Below, piece after piece: positions 1 to 6,824 of a stretch of 15,790 nucleotides of DNA. How positions within the stretch are numbered: the stretch's first letter is position 1; every line of letters starts with the position of its first letter. The notes beneath the pieces were generated by a model. It saw nothing but the letters and a program-made list of their open reading frames with translations. It was not told the origin of the DNA and did no database searches. The position numbers were made by a program, and so were the translations under genes. The stretch is from contig URMT01000033.1 of the NCBI GenBank assembly GCA_900549005.1, positions 1-15,790 on the forward strand, in the 5' to 3' direction. The DNA is from an uncultured Eubacteriales bacterium. GTDB taxonomy: Bacteria > Bacillota > Clostridia > Christensenellales > Borkfalkiaceae.

Positions 1-31
1 CAAATTTTCCCCGCCGCACGGCGCCTTTTTT
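1..31 (+). terminator. Right half of a probable intrinsic terminator (left edge of window)
   Basis: A GC-rich arm at about 9-25 is followed directly by six T at 26-31, the form of the descending arm and U-tract of an intrinsic terminator. The matching left arm would lie outside the window. A small internal pairing (CGCCG 12-16 with CGGCG 19-23) exists but has only a two-base loop. It would end a plus-strand gene to the left. Confidence 0.4.
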
Positions 32-103
32 CTGCATAAGTACGGCAATTTTTTGCGCGTGAAATCGGTATAAAAATATCGTTAAAAAGTTTTTTGAATA
101 TGC

Positions 104-132
104 TTTACAACAAAAAATCGCGGTGCTATAAT
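104..132 (+). promoter_or_regulatory. Sigma-A-type promoter for the first MATE gene
   Basis: TTTACA at 104-109 and TATAAT at 127-132 are separated by exactly 17 bases. Transcription would start near 139, giving a leader of about 130 nt before the ATG at 269. The next downstream gene on the same strand is the MATE exporter. Confidence 0.7.
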
Positions 133-150
133 TGCTAACCGAAAAGGCGG

Positions 151-176
151 CGGCAACTCTTGCCGTTTTATTTTTT
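151..176 (+). terminator. Attenuator-like hairpin in the MATE leader
   Basis: CGGCAA (151-156), loop CTC, and TTGCCG (160-165) form a 6-bp stem followed by TTTTATTTTTT (166-176). It begins only about a dozen bases after the predicted transcription start and about 90 bases before the gene, so it would abort transcription unless bypassed. No known riboswitch class (preQ1, guanidine, fluoride) was recognised in the remaining leader, 177-268. The stem is short, so this could be fortuitous. Confidence 0.45.
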
Positions 177-268
177 GGCGCGCCTGCGCGGAAAACTTCC
201 CTGCCCGTGGCAAAAAACTACCTATGCCCCAAGGCCGCCCGAGGCGGGAATTTTTGTGAGGATTGTAT

Positions 269-1651
269 ATGAAAAACACCGATTTGACTGTCGGCAAGCC
301 CTTTAAGGTGCTTTTGGTCTACATATTGCCCCTGTTCGGCAGCGCAGTATTTCAGCAGCTCTATACCCTTGCCGATACCATAATCGCCGGCAAATTCGCG
401 GGCGAAACGGCGCTCACCGCCATAGGCGCGTCCAATTCGATAGTCAACATCCTTATGGCAGTCGCGCTCGGCGCAAACGCGGGCTGTGCCGTGCTTGTTT
501 CCCGACTGTTCGGCGCCAAAAACAACGCAGGCGTAAAGACGGCCGTATACACCGCGCTCATATCCTTCTCGGCGCTTTCGGCAATTCTTCTGGGCGTGGG
601 CGTGGGAACTTGCGAACCGCTGCTCGCCGCGCTCAAAACGCCCGAAGCCGCCCTCGACGAAAGCGTTACCTACCTCAATATCTACTATTTCGGCCTGCCG
701 TTCCTCATTCTGTATAACCTGGGCACCGGTATCTTTTCCGCCCTCGGCGACAGCCGTACCCCCTTTATATTCCTTGTAATCTCTTCGGTCAGCAACATTG
801 TGTTAGACCTGGTGATGGTGCGGCCGTGGGGCGTTGCGGGCGTGGCGTGGGCCACGTTCATCGCGCAGGGCGCCTCGTGTATTCTGACGATAGTATTCAT
901 CCTTCTGCGCCTTAAAAAACTGACTGTGGAAGAAAAACCCCGCGTGTTCGTGCCCTCGGTGCTCAAAACTCTGCTCATTCTGGCTCTTCCGGTCGTCCTT
1001 CAAAACAGCTTCGTTTCGGTGGGCAACCTCGTAATCCAGATTCGTATAAACGAGCTTGCAAACGCGCAGGGGCTGGGCATAACCGACGGCTTCACCGCGG
1101 GCGTAAAGCTCATTGTGTTCTGCACCACCTGCTTCTGCACGTGCGCAAACGGGCTCACCAACTTCGTTTCGCAGTGCTACGGCGCGGGCAAGTACGAAAG
1201 GATAAATCAGGGCTTTAAAGCGGCGCTTGTAATCTCCACCGTAATGACGGCGGTGTTCGTTGCAATATGCGTGATATTCGCACGGCCGCTCACACAGCTG
1301 TTTATGTCTGCCGAAGGCGACACCGCTCTCGCGATAGAAAGCGGCGCAAGCTACGTCACGATAGTGGCGCCCTTCTATCTCATTGTAAACGTAAAGGTGC
1401 TGGCGGACGACGTGGTGCGCGGTACCGGCGGCAACCTCGGCTTCACCATAAGCACGTTTACCGACCTCATACTGCGCGTGGCGCTGGTGTTCATACTCAC
1501 CCGTCCGCTCGGCTTTGCGGGCGTAGGCTGGGCGTGGGCAATCGGCTGGTCGCTCGGCGCGGGCGTCGCCCTTGCGTTCTACTTCAACATTCCCTGCCTC
1601 AAAAAACTGCGCAAAGAAAGGCGTGCGCAAAAGCGTGAACTTGCGGCGTAA
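269..1651 (+). CDS. MATE family multidrug/metabolite efflux transporter
   Basis: Integral membrane cation-coupled antiporter of the MATE family, usually exporting drugs or small organic cations; the substrate cannot be read from sequence. The 460-residue product has the normal family length, about twelve hydrophobic segments and two internally similar halves. Family features are the early segment with a conserved Pro and Asp (P21, D36 in YTLADTIIAG) and the GDSRTP loop at residues 160-165. The start is set at ATG 269 because GTGAGG (256-261) lies 7 bases upstream; a TTG two codons earlier has poor spacing. It is the only gene of its transcription unit, with its own promoter at 104-132, an attenuator-like hairpin in the leader and a strong terminator after the stop. 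The C-tail is basic. Confidence 0.9.
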   Translation: MKNTDLTVGKPFKVLLVYILPLFGSAVFQQLYTLADTIIAGKFAGETALTAIGASNSIVNILMAVALGANAGCAVLVSRLFGAKNNAGVKTAVYTALISFSALSAILLGVGVGTCEPLLAALKTPEAALDESVTYLNIYYFGLPFLILYNLGTGIFSALGDSRTPFIFLVISSVSNIVLDLVMVRPWGVAGVAWATFIAQGASCILTIVFILLRLKKLTVEEKPRVFVPSVLKTLLILALPVVLQNSFVSVGNLVIQIRINELANAQGLGITDGFTAGVKLIVFCTTCFCTCANGLTNFVSQCYGAGKYERINQGFKAALVISTVMTAVFVAICVIFARPLTQLFMSAEGDTALAIESGASYVTIVAPFYLIVNVKVLADDVVRGTGGNLGFTISTFTDLILRVALVFILTRPLGFAGVGWAWAIGWSLGAGVALAFYFNIPCLKKLRKERRAQKRELAA

Positions 1652-1677
1652 GCGTTGTGCAAAAATAGTAAAATAAT

Positions 1678-1714
1678 ACGGCGCGGCGGAAAAAATTCCG
1701 CCGCGCCGTGCTTT
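1678..1714. terminator. Bidirectional intrinsic terminator between convergent genes
   Basis: A perfect 14-bp inverted repeat (1678-1691 with 1696-1709) has an AAAA loop. On the plus strand it is followed by GCTTTT. On the minus strand the sequence beyond it is T-rich, from the A-rich stretch 1661-1677. It can end both the MATE gene and the convergent XRE regulator gene. Confidence 0.85.
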
Positions 1715-1724
1715 TATAATAATT

Positions 1725-2165
1725 TCATTTTTCCCTGCCGACGAGGTAGTCAACCGAACAGCCGAAAAATTCGGCTATAAGCACGGCATTGTCGGTAGAA
1801 GGGGTTGTATCGCCGCGCAACCAGTTGTATATTGCCGATTCGGGTATATTTTTCTCCCGTTTAAGTTCGGCTTTTGTTTTACCATACTTGCCGAACAAAA
1901 ATTCCAGCCTTTCGCAAAATGGCGGGCATTGCAAAAAATTTTCCGCGCGGTTTTCATTGTCCAGCCCGAGCAAAAAGTCCAGCGAACAGTTAAAGCAGGC
2001 TGCCAGCTTTATCGCAGCGGAAAGCGACGGCGCAAAAGTGCCTTCAATATATCTGTTAATAGTATTTCTCTTGCATCCAATTTTTTCTGCCAGCCTTGGC
2101 GGGTTGTACCCCTGCTCGAACATAAGCTCTGAGAGCCTTTCGACAAAATTCGCTAAAATAAACAT
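1725..2165 (-). CDS. Transcriptional regulator with two tandem XRE/Cro HTH domains
   Basis: Small cytoplasmic DNA-binding protein (146 residues) made of two successive XRE-type helix-turn-helix domains, at about residues 6-68 and 82-145. Each ends with the same signature (SLDFLLGL near 61-68, SVDYLVGRE near 137-145), and each carries the alpha-helical spacing of the Cro/CI fold. No separate ligand or dimerisation domain is visible, so the protein looks like an internal duplication of one HTH. The start ATG (complement of 2163-2165) follows an AAGGAC ribosome site. It is divergent from the 64-residue ORF at 2303 and convergent with the MATE gene. Control of its own promoter and the divergent gene is an inference from position. 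Domain assignment is confident; target genes are unknown. Confidence 0.85.
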   Translation of the reverse strand: MFILANFVERLSELMFEQGYNPPRLAEKIGCKRNTINRYIEGTFAPSLSAAIKLAACFNCSLDFLLGLDNENRAENFLQCPPFCERLEFLFGKYGKTKAELKREKNIPESAIYNWLRGDTTPSTDNAVLIAEFFGCSVDYLVGREK

Positions 2166-2217
2166 AACAAAGTCCTTTTTCTACAAATTATTATCTGTAA
2201 TGAAAGGGGCGTTTGCT

Positions 2218-2245
2218 TGTATGTTCCCAAATATGGTGGTATAAT
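2218..2245 (+). promoter_or_regulatory. Candidate promoter of the 64-residue ORF
   Basis: TTGTAT (2218-2223) and TATAAT (2240-2245) are separated by 16 bases. A second possible -35 (TTGACG, 2256-2261) with TAATTT (2279-2284) 17 bases on could also serve. The region is shared with the divergent XRE regulator gene and is a natural place for its operator. Confidence 0.4.
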
Positions 2246-2302
2246 ATAAATACACTTGACGAGCGCTTAGAAAGTGAATAATTTTACAAGGTGTAGTTTA
2301 TT

Positions 2303-2497
2303 ATGTACAGTTTCAGCAACACGGCGGCAGTGGCCGCAAAAGACGAAAAACCCTTTGGCAAAAATCAGCTTCTTGAAGAAATTCAGCCGCTGATAGACGA
2401 GTATTTTGTGTGCAATACATATCTTGAAAACGATGAATTGAAGATAGTATTTTTAAACGGTCAGAATTTTATTCTGCGTGCGGACGTTAAGGGGTAA
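2303..2497 (+). CDS. Small hypothetical protein, 64 residues
   Basis: I do not recognise this protein. It has an ATG with a plausible AAGGTG ribosome site 9 bases upstream, promoter-like sequence before it and a strong terminator 45 bases after its stop, so it reads as a real single-gene unit. The product is mildly acidic and soluble-looking: a disordered N-terminus, an amphipathic helix-like stretch (about residues 22-37, with LLEEIQPLIDEYF) and two possible beta strands (ELKIVFL, NFILRADV). No signal peptide, membrane segment or cysteine motif is seen. It is divergent from the tandem-HTH regulator, which may control it. Confidence 0.6.
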   Translation: MYSFSNTAAVAAKDEKPFGKNQLLEEIQPLIDEYFVCNTYLENDELKIVFLNGQNFILRADVKG

Positions 2498-2541
2498 AAG
2501 GACGGCATATATGTTGCTATAATACGTATCTGAAAATAAAA

Positions 2542-2588
2542 AAGGCGGCGGGCAAAAATTTATTTTTGCCCGCCGCCTTGCTATTTTT
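2542..2588 (+). terminator. Intrinsic terminator after the 64-residue ORF
   Basis: An 18-bp perfect inverted repeat (2542-2559 with 2562-2579) has a minimal two-base centre; the A/T pairs next to the centre would open to form a workable loop. A run of T follows at 2583-2587. The downstream arm overlaps the -35 element of the next promoter. Confidence 0.75.
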
Positions 2589-2606
2589 GCACTGCGGCTG
2601 TATAAT
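2578..2606 (+). promoter_or_regulatory. Promoter of the kinase-like/GNAT pair
   Basis: TTGCTA (2578-2583), 17 bases, TATAAT (2601-2606). The -35 box starts inside the last bases of the preceding terminator stem, so the two transcription units are packed directly against each other. A GGAG ribosome site at 2642-2645 precedes ATG 2654. Confidence 0.6.
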
Positions 2607-2653
2607 TATTCTGCCGTGCAGGCGGAATACCGTTTTTCGGCGGAGATTGCAAA

Positions 2654-3148
2654 ATGAAAACTCTGTATTTTATAGGCGGCGCTATGGGCGTCGGCAAGAC
2701 AGCCGCTTCGCGCGAAATGAAAACTATGCTCCAAGACAGCGTTCTTCTTGACGGCGACAACCTGTGGGATATGCACCCTTTCACCGTAGACGAAGATACA
2801 AAAAAGTGCGTTATTTCCAACATAGTTGCCTGCCTTTCAAATTTTCTGGCGTGTCCGCGCTTCAAAAATATAATATTCTGCTGGGTGCTTCACCAAAAGG
2901 AAATTGCCGAAGATATTCTATCGCGGCTCAATCTTCAAGGCGTGCGCGTGGTGCAGATTTCGCTTCTGTGCTCCGAACATACCCTTTTGAAGCGGCTGAA
3001 CGGTGATATCGCCGCAGGCATACGCAAAAAGGATGTGCGCGCCCGTTCCGCGGCGTACCTTCCGCTGTATGCCGACCTGCCGACTATAAAAGTAGATACA
3101 GAAAGGCTCACTCCGCGCGAGGTTGCGGAGATTATAGCCGATTTGTAA
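2654..3148 (+). CDS. P-loop nucleotide/small-molecule kinase-like protein
   Basis: A 164-residue cytoplasmic protein of the P-loop kinase-like fold (the group that includes shikimate, gluconate and zeta-toxin-like kinases). Walker A is GAMGVGKT at residues 9-16, after a hydrophobic beta strand (LYFIG). An acidic LLDGDNLWD segment at about 31-39 sits where these kinases place their substrate/catalytic aspartates. A basic KRLNGD...RKKDVRARS region in the C-terminal half could be the lid with phosphate-binding arginines. The substrate is not deducible. It is followed after 10 bases by a GNAT acetyltransferase gene, probably in one transcript; pairs of this kind are often resistance or small-molecule modification genes, but that is inference. 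Confidence 0.75.
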   Translation: MKTLYFIGGAMGVGKTAASREMKTMLQDSVLLDGDNLWDMHPFTVDEDTKKCVISNIVACLSNFLACPRFKNIIFCWVLHQKEIAEDILSRLNLQGVRVVQISLLCSEHTLLKRLNGDIAAGIRKKDVRARSAAYLPLYADLPTIKVDTERLTPREVAEIIADL

Positions 3149-3158
3149 AAGAGGAGTT

Positions 3159-3650
3159 ATGTTAATAAGGAGATACCGCGCGGGCGACCTTGCGCGCGTC
3201 GTTCAGATTTTTAAAACTTCGATACCCGCGCTGTGCGCGGGCGACTATACACAGCGGCAGCTTGATGCCTGGCTGGGCGCCGACTTTTCGTCGTGGGGGA
3301 AGAGGTTCGAAGGCAGCCTTACGCTCGTATGCGAGCGCGAAGGGAGGGTTGAAGCCTTCGGCAACATAATCCCCGCCGCGGGAAGGGAACTTTTTTGCGG
3401 TGGAGTAAGCCTTGGCGAAGAGGACGGCTATCTGGATATGCTGTATGCCTCGCCCGAATTTGCCCGCCGCGGCGCGGCTTCAGCCATATGCGATTTGCTT
3501 GAAAGCGCCGTTCGCGGCCGCATATATGCCGACGTATCAAAGACCGCCCTGCCGTTTTTTGAAGGGCGGGGATATAAAATAATTGCGCCGCAGCGGGTTG
3601 TCCGCCACGGCGTTGAGATAGAAAATTTTGCAATGGTAAAGCGCGGCTGA
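3159..3650 (+). CDS. GNAT family N-acetyltransferase
   Basis: Acetyl-CoA-dependent N-acetyltransferase of the GNAT fold, 163 residues. It shows the family landmarks in order: the N-terminal LIRRYRAGDLARVVQIF strand-helix, then core motif A (YLDMLYASPEFARRGAAS, about 91-108) carrying the RRGxA pyrophosphate loop, then the C-terminal FFEGRGYK motif B region near 133-141 and a closing strand. The tail from YADVS to the end resembles the YafP-like subgroup. The substrate is unknown. The GAGGAG ribosome site lies unusually close to the ATG at 3159 (2 bases after its last G). It is probably cotranscribed with the preceding kinase-like gene, and its stop codon lies inside a terminator hairpin. Confidence 0.85.
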   Translation: MLIRRYRAGDLARVVQIFKTSIPALCAGDYTQRQLDAWLGADFSSWGKRFEGSLTLVCEREGRVEAFGNIIPAAGRELFCGGVSLGEEDGYLDMLYASPEFARRGAASAICDLLESAVRGRIYADVSKTALPFFEGRGYKIIAPQRVVRHGVEIENFAMVKRG

Positions 3651-3668
3651 ATTCCCGCGCTTTTATTA
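3638..3668 (+). terminator. Intrinsic terminator overlapping the GNAT stop codon
   Basis: AAAGCGCGG (3638-3646) pairs with CCGCGCTTT (3655-3663), with an 8-base loop containing the TGA stop (3648-3650), followed by TTTTATTAT. It ends the kinase-like/GNAT unit. Confidence 0.65.
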
Positions 3669-3712
3669 TGTCTGCGAGCGTATTTGCAGTTTTGCTTACG
3701 TCCGAGATTGAT

Positions 3713-3922
3713 TGTCATTTCGACCGAGCGTAAGCGAGTGGAGAAATCTCAAAAAACAAAACAATAAACAAGAGATTTCTCCGTGCGTTCCCTTTGGTCA
3801 CTTAGTTTGCGGTTTCCCGAAGGGAGCCCTCCGCAAAGTAGCGTCGCTACGCTCATCTGCCGTTTCCACACAGTGTGCGGAGCCTCGGCAGAGCAGCGCT
3901 TTGCTCGCGCACGCGAAATGAC
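3713..3922 (-). repeat. Family A interspersed repeat, copy A1 (about 210 bp)
   Basis: Terminal inverted repeats TGTCATTTCG (3713-3722) and CGAAATGAC (3914-3922) enclose a central pair GGAGAAATCTC (3740-3750) and GAGATTTCTCC (3772-3782). The module at 3806-3847, between the centre and the right end, is the reverse complement of 8839-8880 in copy A2 with a few differences, so A1 and A2 lie in opposite orientations. No gene is credible inside; open frames across it are by-products of the GC-rich palindromes. The architecture is that of a non-autonomous, MITE- or BIME-like element. Confidence 0.8.
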
Positions 3923-3950
3923 GGGGGGGATAAGTACTAAAAATAAATAT

Positions 3951-4133
3951 GTGCGCAAGGCGAATTTAGTTCGCCGCAATGGCATTTATTTAAGAATAAT
4001 AACCGTTTCAAGCAAGGTATCCTTGCGCAGAAAGACCCAATTTGTCGCGCAAGCGAGCTCGCTGGAAGTGAATTGCCCCGATTATATAATCGAGGGCCTT
4101 TAATGAATCGGGGCAAGAGAAACTTAGTTTCTC
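3951..4133 (+). repeat. Structured repeat core (C-core), intergenic
   Basis: Nested inverted repeats occur in order: TGCGCAAGG (3952-3960) with CCTTGCGCA (4021-4029); the hairpin GGCGAA-TTTAG-TTCGCC (3959-3975); the palindrome GCGAGCTCGC (4053-4062); the fixed string GGAAGTGAAT (4064-4073); an 11-bp stem (4073-4083 with 4106-4116); and the hairpin GAGAAA-CTTAG-TTTCTC (4117-4133). The same parts, in the same order but with a different 11-bp stem, recur at 14224-14357. No protein-coding potential is seen. Confidence 0.7.
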
Positions 4134-4137
4134 AAAT

Positions 4138-4179
4138 TCACGGAATTTTTAGTGCGCGGCCCGCGCTAAAAATTCGTGA
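4138..4179. repeat. Family C palindrome next to the AraC-type gene stop
   Basis: An imperfect palindrome bounded by TCACG and GTGA has arms containing AATTTTTAG and CTAAAAATT, a single-G bulge in the left arm and the centre GCGCGGCCCGCG. It ends 14 bases from the stop codon of the AraC-type gene (4194-4196, minus strand). It could act as a transcription end or processing structure, though no canonical T-tract follows on either strand. Confidence 0.75.
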
Positions 4180-4193
4180 GCCGTTTTGTGAAT

Positions 4194-5027
4194 TTATTTC
4201 CTATATTTCGACGGCGTTACGCCGTACTTTTTTTTAAAGGCGTCTTTAAAATAATTGCCGTCGGAAAAGCCGCACCTGAGCGCAATCTCCGTCACGGAGT
4301 CGGCCGTGGAAACAAGTTCAAGCGCGGCGCGCTGCAATCTTATAAAGGTCAGGTATTCGTGCACGCCTATGCCCGCCGCCTCGCGGAATTTGCGGCTTAA
4401 ATAGTTTGGGCTGTACCCCGCCGCCGCGGCAATGTCCGCCGCGGATATGTCGTCCATATAGTTGCGTCCTATAAACTGCGCCGCCTTCACAATCTGCCTG
4501 TCGGTGGTGTGAATGTCTGCGGGCAGTTCCTGCAAAAACGCGCACTCGCGCGCGCACAGCAAAAACAGCTCTTCAAGCTGCGCCCGCAGCATATGTTCGG
4601 CTATGCCGTCGTCTATCTTAACTTCGCGCTCCATCCGCGCAAGCAGTTCGGCAATCTGGACGCGGTATGCCTCGGGCACCTGGAATATGCGTATTCCCTT
4701 AAAAAACTCACCGCCCCCCGGCAGCGCCGCCTTCACACACTCCCGCATATCGTTTTCGCCGAAGAAAATGTTGCACCGCCTGCACGTGCCGAAGGGATAC
4801 CTCGTGTAGTGGAACACCTGCGGCGGAATGAGCAAAAAGTCGCCTTCGTGCAGGTCATACACGTTGTTTTCAATAAAAAAACTGCACGCGCCGCTCTCCA
4901 CGTAAAACAGCTCAAAGTAGGGGTGGCAGTGCGGGGCGCGCATCAAAAAGCCCTTTTCCCTCGTTTCGCGCCAGCAGAAAATTTTGTTTATCATCTCTCT
5001 GTAAATTCTCACTTCGCCGTCAGGCAT
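4194..5027 (-). CDS. AraC-family transcriptional regulator with N-terminal cupin domain
   Basis: A 277-residue cytoplasmic regulator. The N-terminal cupin-type sensor domain (about 20-110) carries the HxHxxxE pattern (H33, H35, E39) and a later conserved PPxxxHY stretch. The C-terminal HTH_18 DNA-binding domain (about 179-277) has both helix-turn-helix units, ending in the typical GF-SD-NYF-K-F-K-YG-TPS-YR sequence. Such proteins usually bind a sugar or other small metabolite and activate a neighbouring gene. The start ATG follows a GAGGGAG ribosome site. It is divergent from the MATE-type gene at 5173 with 145 bases between them, so control of that transporter is the simplest reading. A possible link to the downstream deacetylase-like or uronate genes cannot be excluded. 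Confidence 0.9.
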   Translation of the reverse strand: MPDGEVRIYREMINKIFCWRETREKGFLMRAPHCHPYFELFYVESGACSFFIENNVYDLHEGDFLLIPPQVFHYTRYPFGTCRRCNIFFGENDMRECVKAALPGGGEFFKGIRIFQVPEAYRVQIAELLARMEREVKIDDGIAEHMLRAQLEELFLLCARECAFLQELPADIHTTDRQIVKAAQFIGRNYMDDISAADIAAAAGYSPNYLSRKFREAAGIGVHEYLTFIRLQRAALELVSTADSVTEIALRCGFSDGNYFKDAFKKKYGVTPSKYRK

Positions 5028-5042
5028 AACTTCTCCCTCGTT

Positions 5043-5070
5043 TTGTGTTTAAAAATCTGTATTTTATGAT
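5043..5070 (+). promoter_or_regulatory. Weak candidate promoter for the second MATE-type gene
   Basis: TTGTGT (5043-5048), 16 bases, TATGAT (5065-5070) is the better of two weak options; TAGAAT at 5113-5118 lacks a good -35. A weak promoter next to an AraC-type gene fits an activator-dependent promoter. Confidence 0.3.
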
Positions 5071-5071
5071 T

Positions 5072-5100
5072 ATTATAACTAAAAAACAGTAGAAAATCAA
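5072..5100 (-). promoter_or_regulatory. Promoter of the AraC-type regulator gene
   Basis: Read on the minus strand, TTGATT (5095-5100) and TATAAT (5072-5077) are separated by exactly 17 bases. Transcription would start near 5065, about 38 bases before the ATG. It overlaps the region where the divergent MATE promoter must lie. Confidence 0.65.
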
Positions 5101-5172
5101 GAAATACTGATGTAGAATAGTTAGGCAAATTTGAAAGATTGAAAAAAGTAGCGGACGAGAGAGGTAATTGGT

Positions 5173-6741
5173 TTGAGCAGGACCGAGGCTAAAAGACAAA
5201 AGAAGAGGTATACGCTGTTTACGGGCAAACAGCTTTTCTGGCTGATTGCGCCCATAGTCGTGGAGTCGATTTTTTCCACTTCGCTGGGACTTTTCGACTC
5301 GATGATGGTTTCGGGCATAGACCAGGCGGGCAACGCGGGCAACGCCGTGGCCAACGTAGACCAGATAAACAACCTTATAATTCAGTTGTTTTCGGCATTC
5401 TGTACGGGCGGCGCCATAATAACTTCGCAGTTTTTGGGTGCGCGCGATACCGAAAACGCCAACAAGAGCGCAAAGCAGATGCTTGTGCTCGTGCTGATGA
5501 TATCGCTGGGCATAGGCGTGATTTGCCTCGGGCTGAACGGCCCGCTTTTAAGCCTGATATACGGCGACGTTTCTGCCGAAACCTTTGAATATCAGCGGCA
5601 GTATTTTTACATAACGGCGGCTTCCTTCCCCTTCATAGGGCTGTTCAACGGCTGCGCCGCCCTCCTTCGCGCCCAGCGCAAGAGTATGTTCACGATGGTA
5701 AGCGCGGGCATAAGCTGCGTGGTGAACATAGGCCTCAACGCCCTGTTCATATGGGGGTGCAATATGGAGGTTATGGGCGCGGCGCTGGCAACCTTCATTG
5801 CGCGCGTAATCCCCGCCGCGTATATGTTCATACTGCTTATGAATAAAAAGTATGCGGTGCACATCAACCTGTTCGAAAAATTCCGCTTCGACGGCAAAAT
5901 GATGAAAAAGATACTGCACCTCGCAATCCCCAGCGGCATAGAAAGCTGCCTTTTCCAGCTCGGCAAGCTGATGACGAACACGTTCGTAAATGCCGCCTGC
6001 TACGTAAGTTACGACCCCGCAACGGGCCTCGGCACCAACATACAGGCCAACGGCAACTCCATTGCCAACAACGTAAACAACTTCGCCTCGGTCGTGGGCA
6101 GCGGCGTGGGCACTTCCTGCCTGACCGTTGTCGGCCAGGCGATAGGCACGGGCGACATCGACCAGACCAAGTACTACATAAAAAAGATGTTTATCATCTC
6201 TTATATCGCAAACGCCGTTTCGGTGCTGGCGATAATGGCAAGCGCGCAATGGCTGGTACGGCTTTATTCCTACCCCGAAGAGGCCTATTCGATAGCCCTG
6301 CGCTGCCTGTACCTCTGCCTTACTTTCCAGCTGTTCACCTATCCGCTCTCGTTCACCACGCCCGCCATACTCAAAGCCACTTCCGACGTAAAGTACGTAA
6401 TGGGCGCGGCGATATCCTCTATGATTATAATGAGGGTGGGCCTGTGCTTCGTGCTTACCGACGACGCCCTCTCGCCTCTGTTTGAAAATCTGTTCGGCAG
6501 AAAGCTGGAAATAGGCGCCCTCGGCTTCTGGATAGCTATGTGCGCCGACTGGGTGGTGCGCTCGCTGCTGTTCGTATCCCGCCTTTTAACGGGCAGGTGG
6601 AAGAAGGCTTCCGGCCTGATTGCCGAAGAGCCGCGCGACAGAATGAGCGCGTATGCCCTCTCGCAGCGCGTGCGTCGCGGGAAGAGGATAGAGTATGCGC
6701 CCTACTCGCGCAGGCACGCAAAAAAATACTCGGCAAAATAA
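5173..6741 (+). CDS. MATE-type transporter with long basic C-terminal tail
   Basis: Polytopic membrane antiporter of the MATE family, 522 residues, compared with about 450 for typical members. It has about twelve hydrophobic segments, the early LIAPIVVESIF...LFDSMMVSG region that matches the first MATE segments, and TSQFLGARD in the first intracellular loop. Extra length lies in a soluble segment near residues 270-300 rich in Asn and Gly (YDPATGLGTNIQANGN) and in a basic tail of about 55 residues after the last membrane segment. No ATG exists near the expected start; TTG 5173 is chosen because GAGAGAGG (5157-5164) lies 8 bases before it. It resembles the first MATE gene only in fold. Its AraC-type divergent neighbour suggests an inducible exporter, possibly of a carbohydrate-linked compound. 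Confidence 0.85.
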   Translation: MSRTEAKRQKKRYTLFTGKQLFWLIAPIVVESIFSTSLGLFDSMMVSGIDQAGNAGNAVANVDQINNLIIQLFSAFCTGGAIITSQFLGARDTENANKSAKQMLVLVLMISLGIGVICLGLNGPLLSLIYGDVSAETFEYQRQYFYITAASFPFIGLFNGCAALLRAQRKSMFTMVSAGISCVVNIGLNALFIWGCNMEVMGAALATFIARVIPAAYMFILLMNKKYAVHINLFEKFRFDGKMMKKILHLAIPSGIESCLFQLGKLMTNTFVNAACYVSYDPATGLGTNIQANGNSIANNVNNFASVVGSGVGTSCLTVVGQAIGTGDIDQTKYYIKKMFIISYIANAVSVLAIMASAQWLVRLYSYPEEAYSIALRCLYLCLTFQLFTYPLSFTTPAILKATSDVKYVMGAAISSMIIMRVGLCFVLTDDALSPLFENLFGRKLEIGALGFWIAMCADWVVRSLLFVSRLLTGRWKKASGLIAEEPRDRMSAYALSQRVRRGKRIEYAPYSRRHAKKYSAK

Positions 6742-6766
6742 GGCGGCCGTGTTTTTATGCCCGCCC

Positions 6767-6795
6767 TTTACAAGCGGCGCGCACGGTGTTATAAT
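6767..6795 (+). promoter_or_regulatory. Promoter of the deacetylase-like gene
   Basis: TTTACA (6767-6772) and TATAAT (6790-6795) are separated by 17 bases. Transcription would begin near 6802, only about 20 bases before ATG 6825, so the leader holds little more than the GGGAGG ribosome site (6811-6816). Confidence 0.7.
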
Positions 6796-6824
6796 GTATT
6801 TACGATATGCGGGAGGTTTTACCT

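Noticed and set aside
177..268. preQ1-like riboswitch (AAAAAACTA string) in the MATE leader
   Set aside because: The stem before the A-rich tail would have only a three-base loop and lacks the class I loop sequence.
803..1753. Long 316-codon frame opposite the first MATE gene
   Set aside because: Antisense shadow of a strong coding gene; Arg/His/Ala-rich composition typical of reading a GC-rich gene backwards.
2518..2523. TATAAT just before the 2542 terminator
   Set aside because: No suitable -35, and a transcript from it would end at once in the terminator.
3951..4030. Group II intron 5' end (GTGCG start)
   Set aside because: The GTGCG string is not followed by recognisable catalytic domains V/VI or a reverse transcriptase gene.
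3712..4103. Open frames of 69 and 106 codons across the repeats
   Set aside because: They run through palindromic repeat DNA in overlapping frames, have no ribosome site and translate to low-complexity, family-free sequence.
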